Assembly (NCBI GenBank): GCA_024305745.1
Contig: JAHRBS010000010.1
Span: forward strand, 1,991,501 to 2,055,500
Direction of reading: 5' to 3'
Length of the DNA stretch: 64,000 nt
Source of the DNA: Polyporus tsugae
Taxonomy: Eukaryota; Basidiomycota; Agaricomycetes; Polyporales; Polyporaceae
Numbering within the stretch: the stretch's first letter is position 1; each line of letters opens with the position of its first letter. The notes beneath the pieces are model-generated. The model was not told the origin of the DNA. It made no database searches and saw only the letters and a program-made list of their open reading frames with translations. Shown here in pieces: positions 33,981 through 44,104 of the stretch. Both the position numbers and the translations under genes were made by a program.

Positions 33981-35168
33981 TCACCACTCCACAGCCTTGG
34001 GAGCCTCCAAAGGACCCTCAATCCACGATTCCTCAGCCTCACTCTCAACCCAGCACCCTCTCCCGTCATTCATCCGTTGCAGCCAATCGTCTCTCAGCCT
34101 CGTCGCCCACTTCGACTTCCTCAGCCAGCTCCGCTCCAGCACCACCATCCGCATCCCGCTCACGCACTTGCACGTCCGCTCCAACTCCCTCAACAAGCCC
34201 AGCAGCGCCGCCCACTTCGGGAACGACGCCATGTCGTCCCTCCCGGGCTGGATTGCGTACAGCACGACATGCCTCAAGTTCGGGAACGCCGCACCGCTCG
34301 TGTCCAGCGGCGCCTGCGAAGCTGACGCGCTCCCGCCCAAGCTCATGCGCTCGCGCAGGGGCTTCGGAGGCGGCACGCCCAGGATGCGCGCTAGTGTCTG
34401 GGGGACGTCCTCGTCCGCGTACGTGATGCCAGACAGCCGGAGGTGCGTCAGCTGGGACGACGCCAATGCAGGGAGTCGCGCGAGTATGCTCTTGAACGAC
34501 ATGTTCTGGTCTGTGAGGACATAGTGAAGGCGCCGGAGGGATGGGAATAGCACCCCTGCGCTTGTGTGGGCTCGATCCGAATGGCTGCCAGCCTCAAGTT
34601 GGCTTTGATTACCCGATCCCGGACCAGCGTCACCCGGACCAGCTGCGTGGGCAGCTGTCGCCGGCGGGGGACAGAGCGGGTGGTTCCACACGCTGAGCTC
34701 CTCGAGCTTAGGGAACGTGTGCGCAAAGCAGCGGAAGGGAACCAGGGGGTTCGCGACGAGGCACAAGGTACGTAGCTGGCGCGCGGCGACGGAGAAGAGC
34801 GCCTCGACGGCGTTGGCGCAGAAGTCCACCGGGTTGACTTCCTGGCCGAGTTGTGGATTGCCTGCGAGGTGCCGTAGAACACCCGGTATGTGGCTGGTGT
34901 AGAAGCTCGGCTCGAAGGCGATGTGGTGGATGCGGGGCCTGCAGTCCTTGGGCTGCACACGGAGGGAGACGAGGAAGACGAGGAGGCGGTTGGTGTTCTT
35001 GAAGGAGAGTGAGGTAAAGCGGACGTGGAGGGACTGTTCACGGAAGAAGCGGCAGGTGAGTGCGACGGACCTGCCTGTGGCACCACCGTCTGTGCACGCA
35101 AGAGCGATGATCTCCTGCCAGATCTCCGGAGGTACGCGTTCCAGCCTGCGTAGTCCAGGGTGCATCAT
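33981..35168 (-). CDS. F-box-like protein, copy 2
   Basis: Single intact exon of 395 aa. It opens with ERVPPEIWQEIIALACTDGG then ATGRSVALTCRFFREQSLHVRFTSL, the family's F-box region. Middle repeats include LRTLCLVANP, PKLEELSVWNHP and LTHLRLSGITY. The end has AFPNLRHVVLYAIQP, GMRMVVLERSWLRK, RLRDDWLQRMNDGRGCWVES and EAEESW. The R-L-x-D-D-W-x-x-R-(x)-x-G-G/R-x-G-C-W-V-x-S-E module is shared with copies 3 and 5 and the relic at 41.1-41.6 kb. It is likely an SCF adaptor. Unlike copy 1 it has no intron. Confidence 0.88.
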   Translation of the reverse strand: MMHPGLRRLERVPPEIWQEIIALACTDGGATGRSVALTCRFFREQSLHVRFTSLSFKNTNRLLVFLVSLRVQPKDCRPRIHHIAFEPSFYTSHIPGVLRHLAGNPQLGQEVNPVDFCANAVEALFSVAARQLRTLCLVANPLVPFRCFAHTFPKLEELSVWNHPLCPPPATAAHAAGPGDAGPGSGNQSQLEAGSHSDRAHTSAGVLFPSLRRLHYVLTDQNMSFKSILARLPALASSQLTHLRLSGITYADEDVPQTLARILGVPPPKPLRERMSLGGSASASQAPLDTSGAAFPNLRHVVLYAIQPGRDDMASFPKWAALLGLLRELERTCKCVSGMRMVVLERSWLRKSKWATRLRDDWLQRMNDGRGCWVESEAEESWIEGPLEAPKAVEW

Positions 35169-36059
35169 CTAGGAATAGATGAAGTGAGCACTGGGACAAG
35201 GTGATAAAGGGAGGGGTGACCCACGATGGGCGGCCAAGAGGAGGCTGAACTGCAAGCTTGGCTGCAAGACGTACCGGTGGTCGCGGGACGCGAGGCACGA
35301 GCAACGGAAGCTTACAACTAATTCCCTACTCGGGGAAAGGCGAAGGCGGACCGATCGCGGTGATGGATAGCAACACGCGGCGTTCAGGTATGCTCACCTG
35401 CTGCGAAGGGCTGTTACAGGGATGGCCAGAAAGTGGGGGGCATTGAAGCTTCTCGATGCAAATCATTCCAGACTCATGAGTCTCGTGGAGGCGAGAGTCG
35501 CGTCCATTCCGACGGGCGTCGGGTTCCATATGCCCTAGCTAGAAGGTTCGTCAAGTCATGGCTGACGAGCATTGGCGAGAATAGGCCGAAGAGGGAGCAG
35601 GGGCTGATTTGGACGCGGCGCTAAGCCGGGATCTCAGGGTGGTCAGAGAAGAGAAGCATGTCAGCCACAGACTGAGACTCATTCGGTGCCACATGGGATT
35701 CTCCAGAGCCGCCAACTTAAGCCCCGCGACGCCAGCGACTCGGACAACCATAAGTAGAGATTCTCCTCCATGTTCCCTTGCCACCCCGTTCATCGGACAC
35801 ATCGGATCCACGCAAGCTCATTACTTATAGCGGAAGCGCTTGCGACAAGGGATGGTTCCAAGCATTGCACCGTCGAACCGTACGAGAGAGATACTTATTT
35901 CTGTTCTGACGACGACGTCGACACCTTCGGGGGCCCGGCGAGATATGACACGAGTCTTTGCCTGGGCACGATACATACTACTTAGCTATAATATCTATGG
36001 AGATATTCGTTCCTATGGGCAGAATTATCTCCATCGTTGGTACACCGCTGACCTTCCGT
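35169..36059. other. intergenic, about 890 bp
   Basis: Between F-box copies 2 and 3. No supported gene. The many short frames are mutually overlapping. Confidence 0.5.
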
Positions 36060-37178
36060 TTAGTCCCAGATCTGTCCACCTTCATGGGCCCCGACGATAT
36101 CTGGCCCTTCCAACGCCTTCTCCTCGTCCTCCGACTCGACCCAACACCCGCGACCTCCCTCCATTCGGTCCAACCAATCATCCCACAATCTTCGTTCCCA
36201 CACCGTCCCCTTCCTCCAACTCCTCTCCATCACCAGGGCCCACAATCCTCTTTTCCGTGCCGCCACTCCCACCACCTCCTGCAGCTTCAATTTCAATACC
36301 TCCCACTTGTCCTCCAATTCCACTTCTAAGCACGTATATGGAACCCATTCGATTCCGTGGATCCACAGGTACCGCAAATGCGAGAGGATGATTTCCTTTC
36401 CCTGGGAGGGAACGGGGCCCGTGGGCACGACAATGGGGCTCGACCAGAGGCGACCAGACATCCGTGCTCCGAGGGCACGCGCGAGTGCGCTGGCAAACCC
36501 CGACTCCTCGTCTACATCGTTCAAGTCTGAGAGGCGAAGATGCGTGATGGGAGATGTGGATAGCCACGACGTGGGCGCGAGGAGATGTGTGCGTGCGCTG
36601 GGCTTGTTGGTGACGAAGTGGAAGCGCTGCAAGGTAGGCAGGTGCGGCGCGCAGGTACCAGAATATGAGAGTTCTACTGCAGAAATGTTCCCCCATACTG
36701 TCAGCTCCTTGAGCATGGGGAAGTCGAGGCGAGAACACGGGAGACGCTGCCTATCGCCTCGGGATAGAGTAAGGGTGCGCAGGGTTGGCGAGACGAGAGC
36801 CAGGAGGTCGTGCATCGCGCGGTCGAATCGCATATGCCGTTCTAGGTCCGAATCGCCTCCGGCTGAAAGGATGGATTCCCGGCCCCGCCCGTTGAGACAC
36901 TCGCGATCGCTGAGGAACGATAACCAGAGATGCCGGACGGGATATCGCCATTCGGACGGGCGCGACCGGACGAAGGCCAAGAAACCTTCAACCTGATCGA
37001 GAGAGAAGAGTGCGAGAGAGGTGAATCGACTATCGTTGGCTTGAGCGTGGAAGAATTTGGAGGTGAGGATGAGGGATCTGCCTGTAGACCCTCCGTCTGT
37101 GCAGGCCAGCGTGATGACATTCTGCCAGATTTCGGTGGGAATGGAGGTTAGGTCATACGGGGTGTCGTCGATTATCAT
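36060..37178 (-). CDS. F-box-like protein, copy 3
   Basis: Single intact exon, 372 aa. Begins TSIPTEIWQNVITLACTDGG then STGRSLILTSKFFHAQANDSRFTSLAL. The LRR-like strands are LRTLTLSRG, MLKELTVWGN and ITHLRLSDLNDV. The tail is ALVMERSWRKGTVWERRLWD then DWLDRMEGGRGCWVESEDEE. The same strand and module order as copy 2, about 900 bp away, suggests an old tandem duplication; the proteins have diverged strongly in the middle. Likely an SCF ubiquitin-ligase substrate adaptor. Confidence 0.88.
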   Translation of the reverse strand: MIIDDTPYDLTSIPTEIWQNVITLACTDGGSTGRSLILTSKFFHAQANDSRFTSLALFSLDQVEGFLAFVRSRPSEWRYPVRHLWLSFLSDRECLNGRGRESILSAGGDSDLERHMRFDRAMHDLLALVSPTLRTLTLSRGDRQRLPCSRLDFPMLKELTVWGNISAVELSYSGTCAPHLPTLQRFHFVTNKPSARTHLLAPTSWLSTSPITHLRLSDLNDVDEESGFASALARALGARMSGRLWSSPIVVPTGPVPSQGKEIILSHLRYLWIHGIEWVPYTCLEVELEDKWEVLKLKLQEVVGVAARKRGLWALVMERSWRKGTVWERRLWDDWLDRMEGGRGCWVESEDEEKALEGPDIVGAHEGGQIWD

Positions 37179-37441
37179 CTTGAGAGCGGGGGTTGATCAG
37201 ACGACCGTTGGATTCACCTGGACCGCTTTATGTCCTCCATAGCAGAAGAACGTTCGGAACCGGCGAAGCCTCCCACAGCCATCCTGGCGAAGCACGAGTC
37301 AGGTGGAACGAACCGCGTTCGCACGATTTGCTATAGGTTGAGTCACATCCCAAAAAAATACGATATCTGACCAAGAGCAACCTCAGTATAAACTGGTATG
37401 CTCGGCGGTATCACAAACCTTCTGACCACGAAGCAAGTTCG

Positions 37442-37827
37442 TCATCGTCCTCCGGACGCTCGCGTGTGCGCAGGTGAACTCGCTGGAAGAAGAGCAGGAA
37501 GCACGAACTCGAAGAGTCTCAAGATAGAGCAAAGGAAGGGTTTTTCCCACTCGCGCCTTGCTTCCTGAAGTTCTTTAAGTCACGTTAGGAAGTAACAGGT
37601 TAAGAAATCGACAGGGAAATTTTTGAACTTTGGTCCACAAACAACAGAGGTCCTTCCAGCCCGGCTACGTACGCGCGAGCCAGTGAACCAGATACAAAAT
37701 GCCTAGGGATATTGGGGGAAACGATGGGCGCGATAAACCTACTTTGAATGCGTGCCACTGCCACCGTCAGCTGCTGAAGCGGCTCGAGCTCGGTCGGCAC
37801 ACAGGGCCCGGCGATGACGGTGCACAT
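37442..37827 (-). CDS. possible small two-exon gene, 71 aa
   Basis: Tentative. Exon 37827-37743 encodes MCTVIAGPCVPTELEPLQQ then LTVAVARIQ, and exon 37572-37442 continues KLQEARREWEKPFLCSILR to a TGA. The 170-nt intron has a GTAGGT donor and a CCTAAC branch-like site before AAAG. The join makes a continuous amphipathic helix, typical of small complex subunits, but I recognise no family and the intron is long for this genome. The alternative is no gene. Confidence 0.25.
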
Positions 37828-38180
37828 GGCTATGCGGATAGGTTATGAAAGAACAATCAGTATGAGCGAGAAAATGGCGTTGTGGTTGTATATGAGTATA
37901 GCTAGTCATTCGTGGTCAATATTAATGCAGTGACAGTGAGTTTGTAGAAATCCAGTTTGTGGGGTGGAGCGGAGAGTGGCAACCGCCGGCGGTACCACAG
38001 GCGTCTAAAGCTTGGATCGAGATTATCCTGGTGCAGTGCTGCGTGCACAGAGGCTCCGAGTCAGACTCGTACTCAGGGTACTGTTCTCGAACTGTTAGTC
38101 TACGTGGAATCACGACTGCTGCAGACGACCTTCATCTATATATTACTGGCACTCCTTCAACACCCTAGACATCTACAATC
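37828..38180. other. intergenic, about 350 bp, SEC18 promoter
   Basis: Ends with a C/A-rich leader before the ATG at 38181. No other feature is seen. Confidence 0.5.
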
Positions 38181-40926
38181 ATGAGCTTCTTCCGGTCCAA
38201 CCAGCCCAGTCCCCAGCCTCCTCCGCCTGGCCAGTACTCTCGCCTTCCCCCAGCCGATCCCATGCGCAGTGGTCCACAAAGCCAGAGGATCCCCGCATCC
38301 CGATATGAAGACCCGTCCGGATACGAAAAACGGTCGCATGCTGGAAAGTCCCTGCCACAGGCACGCGGCGGCGGCGGCGGAGGAGGAGGAGGAGGAGGAG
38401 TGTACGTCCCATCTGTGCTCGCACAGTAGTCGCCAACTTCATGGTCATGCTAGCTTCTCAGTCCAGGGCTCTCCCAACGATCAGGCAGCATTCTCGAACT
38501 GCCTTATCGTAAACCCTGCGGACTTTCCACAAGGTCAACATGTCCTTGTGAAGCAGCAGTTCCCTCTTACAACTCGGTGAGCACCCCTCCAGACCCGAAA
38601 CCCCATCGTTTCCCTCACCCTGCCCCATGGCAGTCATGACACCACCGGCAAGGTGCTTCCAGGCGCCATTGGCGCGTCTGCCACACAACGCCAATGGATT
38701 GGCCTGTCGCTGACTGGCGACTCCGTCACGATCGAGCCATTCCCTCAACCCCCTTCATACCTTCAATCCCTAGACGTCGAAGTCGGCTTTCTCAAGCGCG
38801 GGCTCGAGATTGCAGAAGTCTTCTCCGCAGACGAGATGGCCCAAAATTTCCTCCGCGCCTTTAACGGTGTCGTCTTTGCGGCCGGGGAGGTCCTGCTCTT
38901 CGAGTTCCACGGCCAGACGCTCAAGGCGGTCGTGAAGGGCGTCCAGGTCGTAGAGCTCCCTGGGCAGCGCAGCGGGGCAGGGCACTATGGTATCGTCATG
39001 GAGAAGACTGACGTCACCATCATGAAGGCCCCCGAAAACGCGATCAAGCTCAAGTCCAGCGCGCGGAAGCCGCCGCCGAACGCGATCCTCGCGCCGAACT
39101 TCAAGTTCGAGGATATGGGTATCGGTGGTCTCGACTCGGAATTCAGTGCGATCTTCCGTCGAGCTTTTGCTTCCCGTGTCTTTCCGCCCGGCCTCGTCGA
39201 GAAGCTTGGTATCTCGCATGTCAAGGGTATCCTCTTGTTCGGACCTCCGGGAACAGGCAAGACGCTCATGGCACGGCAAATTGGGAAGATGCTCAACGCA
39301 CGCGAGCCCAAGATTGTTAACGGTCCCGAGATTTTGAACAAGTACGTTGGTGCGTCGGAAGAGAACATTCGTAAGCTCTTCGCCGACGCCGAGAAAGAGG
39401 TTTGTGTACATGTCTGGTGTCTGAGTCTAACGCGCTGAATGCCTGTATAGTATAAGGAGAAGGGCGATGAAAGTGGTCTGCATATCATCATCTTCGATGA
39501 GTTGGATGCTATTTGCAAGCAACGTGGTTCGACGGGTGGAGGAACTGGTGTTGGTGACAGTGTTGTGAACCAGCTTCTCTCCAAGGTAGGATACCTTCCT
39601 TGCATGTGTTCATAACATATACTCAGTGACCCTATTCTTACTAGATGGATGGTGTTGACCAACTAAACAACATCCTTATTATTGGTATGACGAACCGTCT
39701 CGACATGATCGATGAGGCCCTCCTCCGTCCCGGCCGTCTCGAGGTGCACATGGAGATCTCCCTGCCCGACGAGACTGGCCGTGTCCAGATCCTCACCATC
39801 CACACCAACAAGATGCGCCAGAACGGCATCATGGACCACGATGTCGACGTTACGGAGCTCGCCACACTGACCAAGAACTTCTCCGGTGCGGAGATCGCTG
39901 GTCTCGTTAAGAGCGCGACGAGTTTTGCGTTCTCCCGGCACGTCAAGGTCGGCACGCTCGCGGGCATCTCGGATGACGTCGAGAACATGCGCGTGAACCG
40001 GAGCGACTTCATGAACGCGCTCGAGGAGGTCACACCCGCGTTCGGTGTGTCGAAAGAGGAGCTCGAGCAGGTCGTCCAGAACGGCATCATCCACCACGGC
40101 TCCGTTGTCGACGACATTCTGCGCTCCGGGGAGCTCTTCGTGGATCAGGTCCGCTCGTCGACACGGACGCCGCTCGTCAGCGTGCTGCTGCACGGGCCGC
40201 CGGGCTCGGGGAAGACGGCGCTGGCGGCGACGATCGCGCAAGCGTCGCAGTACCCGTTCATGAAGCTGCTTACGCCCGACAGCATGGTTGGCTTCTCCGA
40301 AGCGCAGAAGGTCGCTGCTATCGCAAAGATCTTCCAGGACAGCTACAAGAGTCCGCTGAGCGTCATCGTCGTCGACAACCTCGAGCGTTTGCTCGGTGAG
40401 TATGGGTGCTTCTCAGCTGTGGGCTATCGGACCTGAATGTTTCGTCGCAGACTTCACTCCCATTGGTCCTCGCTTCTCCAACTCGGTGCTGCAGACACTT
40501 ATGGTCCTGCTCGGGCGGCGACCACCAAAGGTTTGTCCTGTCCTCCGAACATTCCACCCTATCTTACTTACGGACGCTTTGCAGGACCGCCGTCTCCTCA
40601 TCATCGCAACCTCCTCCCTCCGCCCCGTCCTCACCGACCTCGGCCTATCCGAGATCTTCGACGCCGAGCTGCGCGTCCCACCGATCACCTCCCTCCGTGC
40701 GCTCGAGACCGTCCTTAAGGAGGTCGCGCTCTTCCCATCCGGGGACCAGCGCCGCCAGGCCGTCGCCATGCTCGCAGAGGCGGGTTTCGGGCACGAGGAG
40801 GACGAGGAGACGTCACGCCTGAATGTTGGTATCAAGAAGCTGCTGAGCATGGTCGAGATGGCGAGGCAGGAGCCCGAGGCAATGGCGGAGCGGCTGACGA
40901 ACGCGTTGATGGGGCTGGGTATGTGA
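38181..40926 (+). CDS. SEC18: vesicle-fusing ATPase Sec18/NSF
   Basis: Exons 38181-38399, 38467-38576, 38634-39399, 39451-39585, 39645-40395, 40451-40530 and 40585-40926, about 800 aa. It has an N domain, then AAA+ D1 with Walker [29 protein letters not shown], Walker B IIIFDELD, and arginine-finger region [20 protein letters not shown], then D2 with GPPGSGKT and the [20 protein letters not shown] sensor region. Sec18 disassembles SNARE complexes with alpha-SNAP on membranes. The first exon carries a Pro-rich start and a run of about 11 glycines encoded by (GGC/GGA)n at 38367-38399. The exon 1 donor and acceptor there are the least certain junctions. Confidence 0.94.
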
Positions 40927-41109
40927 AGTGCGAATTGCGGATTACGGATCGCGAGTTGGACGTTGTCGTGAACATGGTGATGGAACATGCATGGACGGAC
41001 TTGGAGAAATAGAATGCCGTGAGTGCCTTGTAATGATATACCTCGAGATAGAGTGATTTCCTCTCGAGCCTCTTGTATGGGTGCACGGGTCGGGCGCCAC
41101 AATTGTCCA

Positions 41110-41605
41110 CTGTGTTCACGCCTCGCCTTCATTCACTCACCTCCGCTTCTCCAGCCTGAGCTTATCCTTCTCTATAAGTCAGTTCCCCGCCGACCTCGGC
41201 AGATGCCTCGGGGTCGACGTCGGGACATACGGGTCGGCGAGCGACGCGTCCTCGCCGAAGCCAGCGGCCGGGCTTGCGTCCCTCCGCCACGTTATCGTGC
41301 AAGGCAACCCAGCTGCGCCGCATGGATGGTGCGGGACCAATGACGGGCTATGGGACGACATGTGCGGCCATTTGCAGGTGGTCGCACAGGAAGACGGGGA
41401 CGCCAGTGGCGTCGGGATGGTCGAGATGAGCAGGCCGCCGAGGCAGAAAGCCCGTTGTCCAGACCGGCTGCGCGACGATTGGAAGGTGGGAATGGTTGCT
41501 GGGTCAGGTCGGAGGCAGAGGAGATGCAGCGGGAGGTGTACGAGGATGATCCACCCAGTCCCCGTTCCGAATCCGAGGGGGGCGGCGTTACAGGATGGCA
41601 GGGGG
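41110..41605 (+). pseudogene. F-box family relic, 5'-truncated and frameshifted
   Basis: Translation of the plus strand gives SPSFTHLRF...PADLGRCLG, then LASLRHVIVQGNPAAPHG and DRLRDDW in one frame. It moves to another frame at about 41480 for EGGNGCWVRSEAEEMQREVY. These pieces align in order with the C-terminal half of F-box copies 2 and 5 (SFTHLRL, DLAIQLG, LRHIVIHGMEP, DDW.DR..GGSGCWVSSEEEE). No F-box is found upstream, where SEC18 ends at 40926. It is therefore a truncated remnant, and it is the only copy on the plus strand. Confidence 0.68.
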
Positions 41606-41639
41606 ATGGCATTACGGCCCGGATGGTATAGTATGGAGG

Positions 41640-42058
41640 AGGACGGCCATCAGTTATTGGGCTTGGACGCGCCTTGATCACGTACTGGTATCATTTGGCT
41701 TTCTGCTCCGTGTATATTCGATACGTGTCCGTACAGTCGACTTTGTGCAATCTGATGTTACTTAACATACGAACGCACGGGAGTTGCTGAAATTTGCATT
41801 TGTATCCTGACCATCCTGTTGAAGGACAGCACAGCCTCAGCAGGTACGGAGCTCGATCGAGGATGCAGCCGAGTCCGCGTGATGTCGATGAGCGCTGAGC
41901 GCCGGGGTGAACGTTTGAAACAGCTCAGCGACTCGGGCCAACCTCGACCAACTCTCCCTTTTCCAAACCCATCGCGTTTCTCTTCTCCCTCTCCTCTCCT
42001 TCTCTTACGACACTCTCGGTTTGTGGCAAGCCCACCGCCATCTCTCTCCTCACGAACC
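41640..42058. other. intergenic, about 420 bp
   Basis: Upstream of the STIMATE-family gene. A CT-rich tract lies just before the start codon at 42059. Confidence 0.45.
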
Positions 42059-43616
42059 ATGCCTTCACTCGAGGGCATCGACTCCTTTCTAGACGAGTTG
42101 CCGGACAAGGTGGATAGACAGTCATGCAAGCTCTTGGGTCCGACTGCACTCGTGCGTTCTCGTCATATGTCAAGTATGCAAAGGGTTGGTGGACTCATGG
42201 TGTGCGCAGGTTGTGCAGGGGCTCATGGGCATACTGGTCATCCTTTCGTTGGTGTATAAACGACATCGGGAGACTCCGAAGCGGCCATGGAGGATATGGT
42301 GCGTATGCTGTTCTCTCACCCGGCGTAGTCGAACACCTGCGAACTTGCCATATGTGCCAGGCTGTTCGATTTGTCCAAACAGATTGTTGGCCAGATGTTC
42401 GTTCATGGCGTGAATGTCCTCATCTCGGATATAGTCGCCCACCTCGCCACCGAAAACGCATGCAACCTATATTTCCTCAACATCCTGCTGGATACCACCT
42501 TCGGTATGTGGTATACTCTCTTTGCACAATTGCATTGCAAGTCTCCGAATATGCATCCGCGCAGGCGTTGGCATCATCTACCTCATTCTGCAAGTTGTAA
42601 CACATATCCTCACCGAGAAACTCCAGTGGAAAGGGTTCGAATCTGGGGTTTACGGTACCCCTCCCTCAATCAATTACTGGTTCCGCCAAGCAGCCGTTTA
42701 TGTGTTTGCCCTCACTACGATGAAGCTTCTCGTCATCGCTCTCTTCGCGGCCCTCCCAATCATTTTCGACCTAGGCGAGTGGCTGCTTACATTCCTTGGA
42801 CCAAGTAATATTGCACAGATCATCTTGTGAGTCTCCTTTTACCCTATATTCGACTACGGGTGCCAGATTGACATAGTACCGTTCTATAGCGTTATGGGCA
42901 TCTTCCCCATTGTGATGAACGTCCTCCAGTTCTGGTTGATAGACACGATCGTCAAGGGGTCGAATAACTATGCACCCCTCGCACTCGTCTCCGAGTCTCG
43001 TCGCGGCTCCCTCGACCCGGATACCGAGCCACTCTTTCGTGCGTCGGATGACGAGGATGAGGACGATGGACTGCCCGCGAGGCGGTATGACATCGAGAAC
43101 CCTCGGCCGCGCTCCATCTCACGTTCTCGTGACCCCGAACTGCTCCTGCCTGGGGAACCGAAGTCGCTCGGGTCGGGAACGACGACGGTCATTGCGTCTG
43201 GATCGACTACACCGGCCCCCAAACCTACAGACACTGGCGTTTCGGCACACGCATACCCGCCTACCGGTGTTGCCACATCTCCCAGCTCTGCTTCCTCGTC
43301 TAGGTCTTCGAGCTCTGTAGGCTCGTCCCAGACGGGATCCTCTCGGAGGCGCGAGCCACCGGCGCCATTAACGCTCAAGCACCACAAGGCATCGCATCCC
43401 GACATCGAGATTTCGAGGAGCGCACCTCCAGACCAGGAGGAGACCCGTCACGATGACGACGAGAAATGGGCCGCGTGGGGCGACGAAGACGAGGATGACT
43501 GGGCCGAGCGGGTGGGCGAGGAGGAATGGACGGGGCGGCGGTTAGAGGCGACGAAGGATGCGGTGGACGACGTTTGGCGGCATAGTCCTAACGGGCGGAC
43601 GGTGTCGGTCTCTTGA
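42059..43616 (+). CDS. STIMATE/YPL162C-family vacuolar membrane protein
   Basis: Exons 42059-42151, 42210-42298, 42361-42503, 42565-42826 and 42890-43616, about 437 aa. The first 245 residues contain about five membrane segments and the family's conserved blocks: CKLLGPTALVVQGLMGILV, RPWRIWLFDLSKQIVGQM, FLNILLDTTFGVGIIYL, YGTPPSINYWFRQAAVYVFA and FVMGIFPIVMNVLQFWLIDT. This is PF12400: yeast YPL162C on the vacuole membrane and animal STIMATE/TMEM110 at ER-plasma membrane junctions. A soluble tail of about 190 residues, rich in Ser, Asp and Glu, follows and ends with a Trp-rich acidic stretch (EKWAAWGDEDEDDWAERVGE). The role in fungi is unknown. Confidence 0.87.
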
Positions 43617-44104
43617 GTTTTGGTTTACATATGGTTGGACTGGGGCCTCTGGTATAATGTCTCCACTCAGTGCCTGTACGCTTGTACAATATTATTTACA
43701 CTTGGATGGTTTGGCGATGTACTAAAGTACCATTCTGGGGCTCTCGTAGGTCTTAAGCTTGAGTCCTTTGGAGCTTGAGTGGACGGTACGCCGTGAAAGG
43801 TGGTCGGGGCGGGCGGCTCGGGCGAGCCGGAGGACTCAGCGAGGTCGATCACCTGTTCTGGCAATTGGCACCCAGTGGTATGTCTCTTGTCTCTTGACTT
43901 CTGCACTTTGGCATCGTCTTTCCACTAGCTCCTCCTGCTTCCCCCCAACTTCGCGTCCCTGCAACTCCCTGCGCACCCTCTCTACTTATCTCTCGACTGT
44001 CTCCATCGGATAGACCGACTTTCTGTTGCTATCTCGTGCCGGTGCCGTTGCCCGACTGATTCTCGACAAACTGTGCAAGGAACGCCTCCACTTCCTTTTC
44101 TTCC
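43617..44104. other. intergenic, about 490 bp, UBE2O promoter
   Basis: Pyrimidine-rich before the ATG at 44105. No supported gene. Confidence 0.5.

Noticed and set aside
42630..42650. GGGTTCGAATCTGGG, resembling a tRNA T-loop
   Set aside because: Lies inside a conserved exon of the STIMATE-family gene, with no flanking acceptor stem or D-arm.
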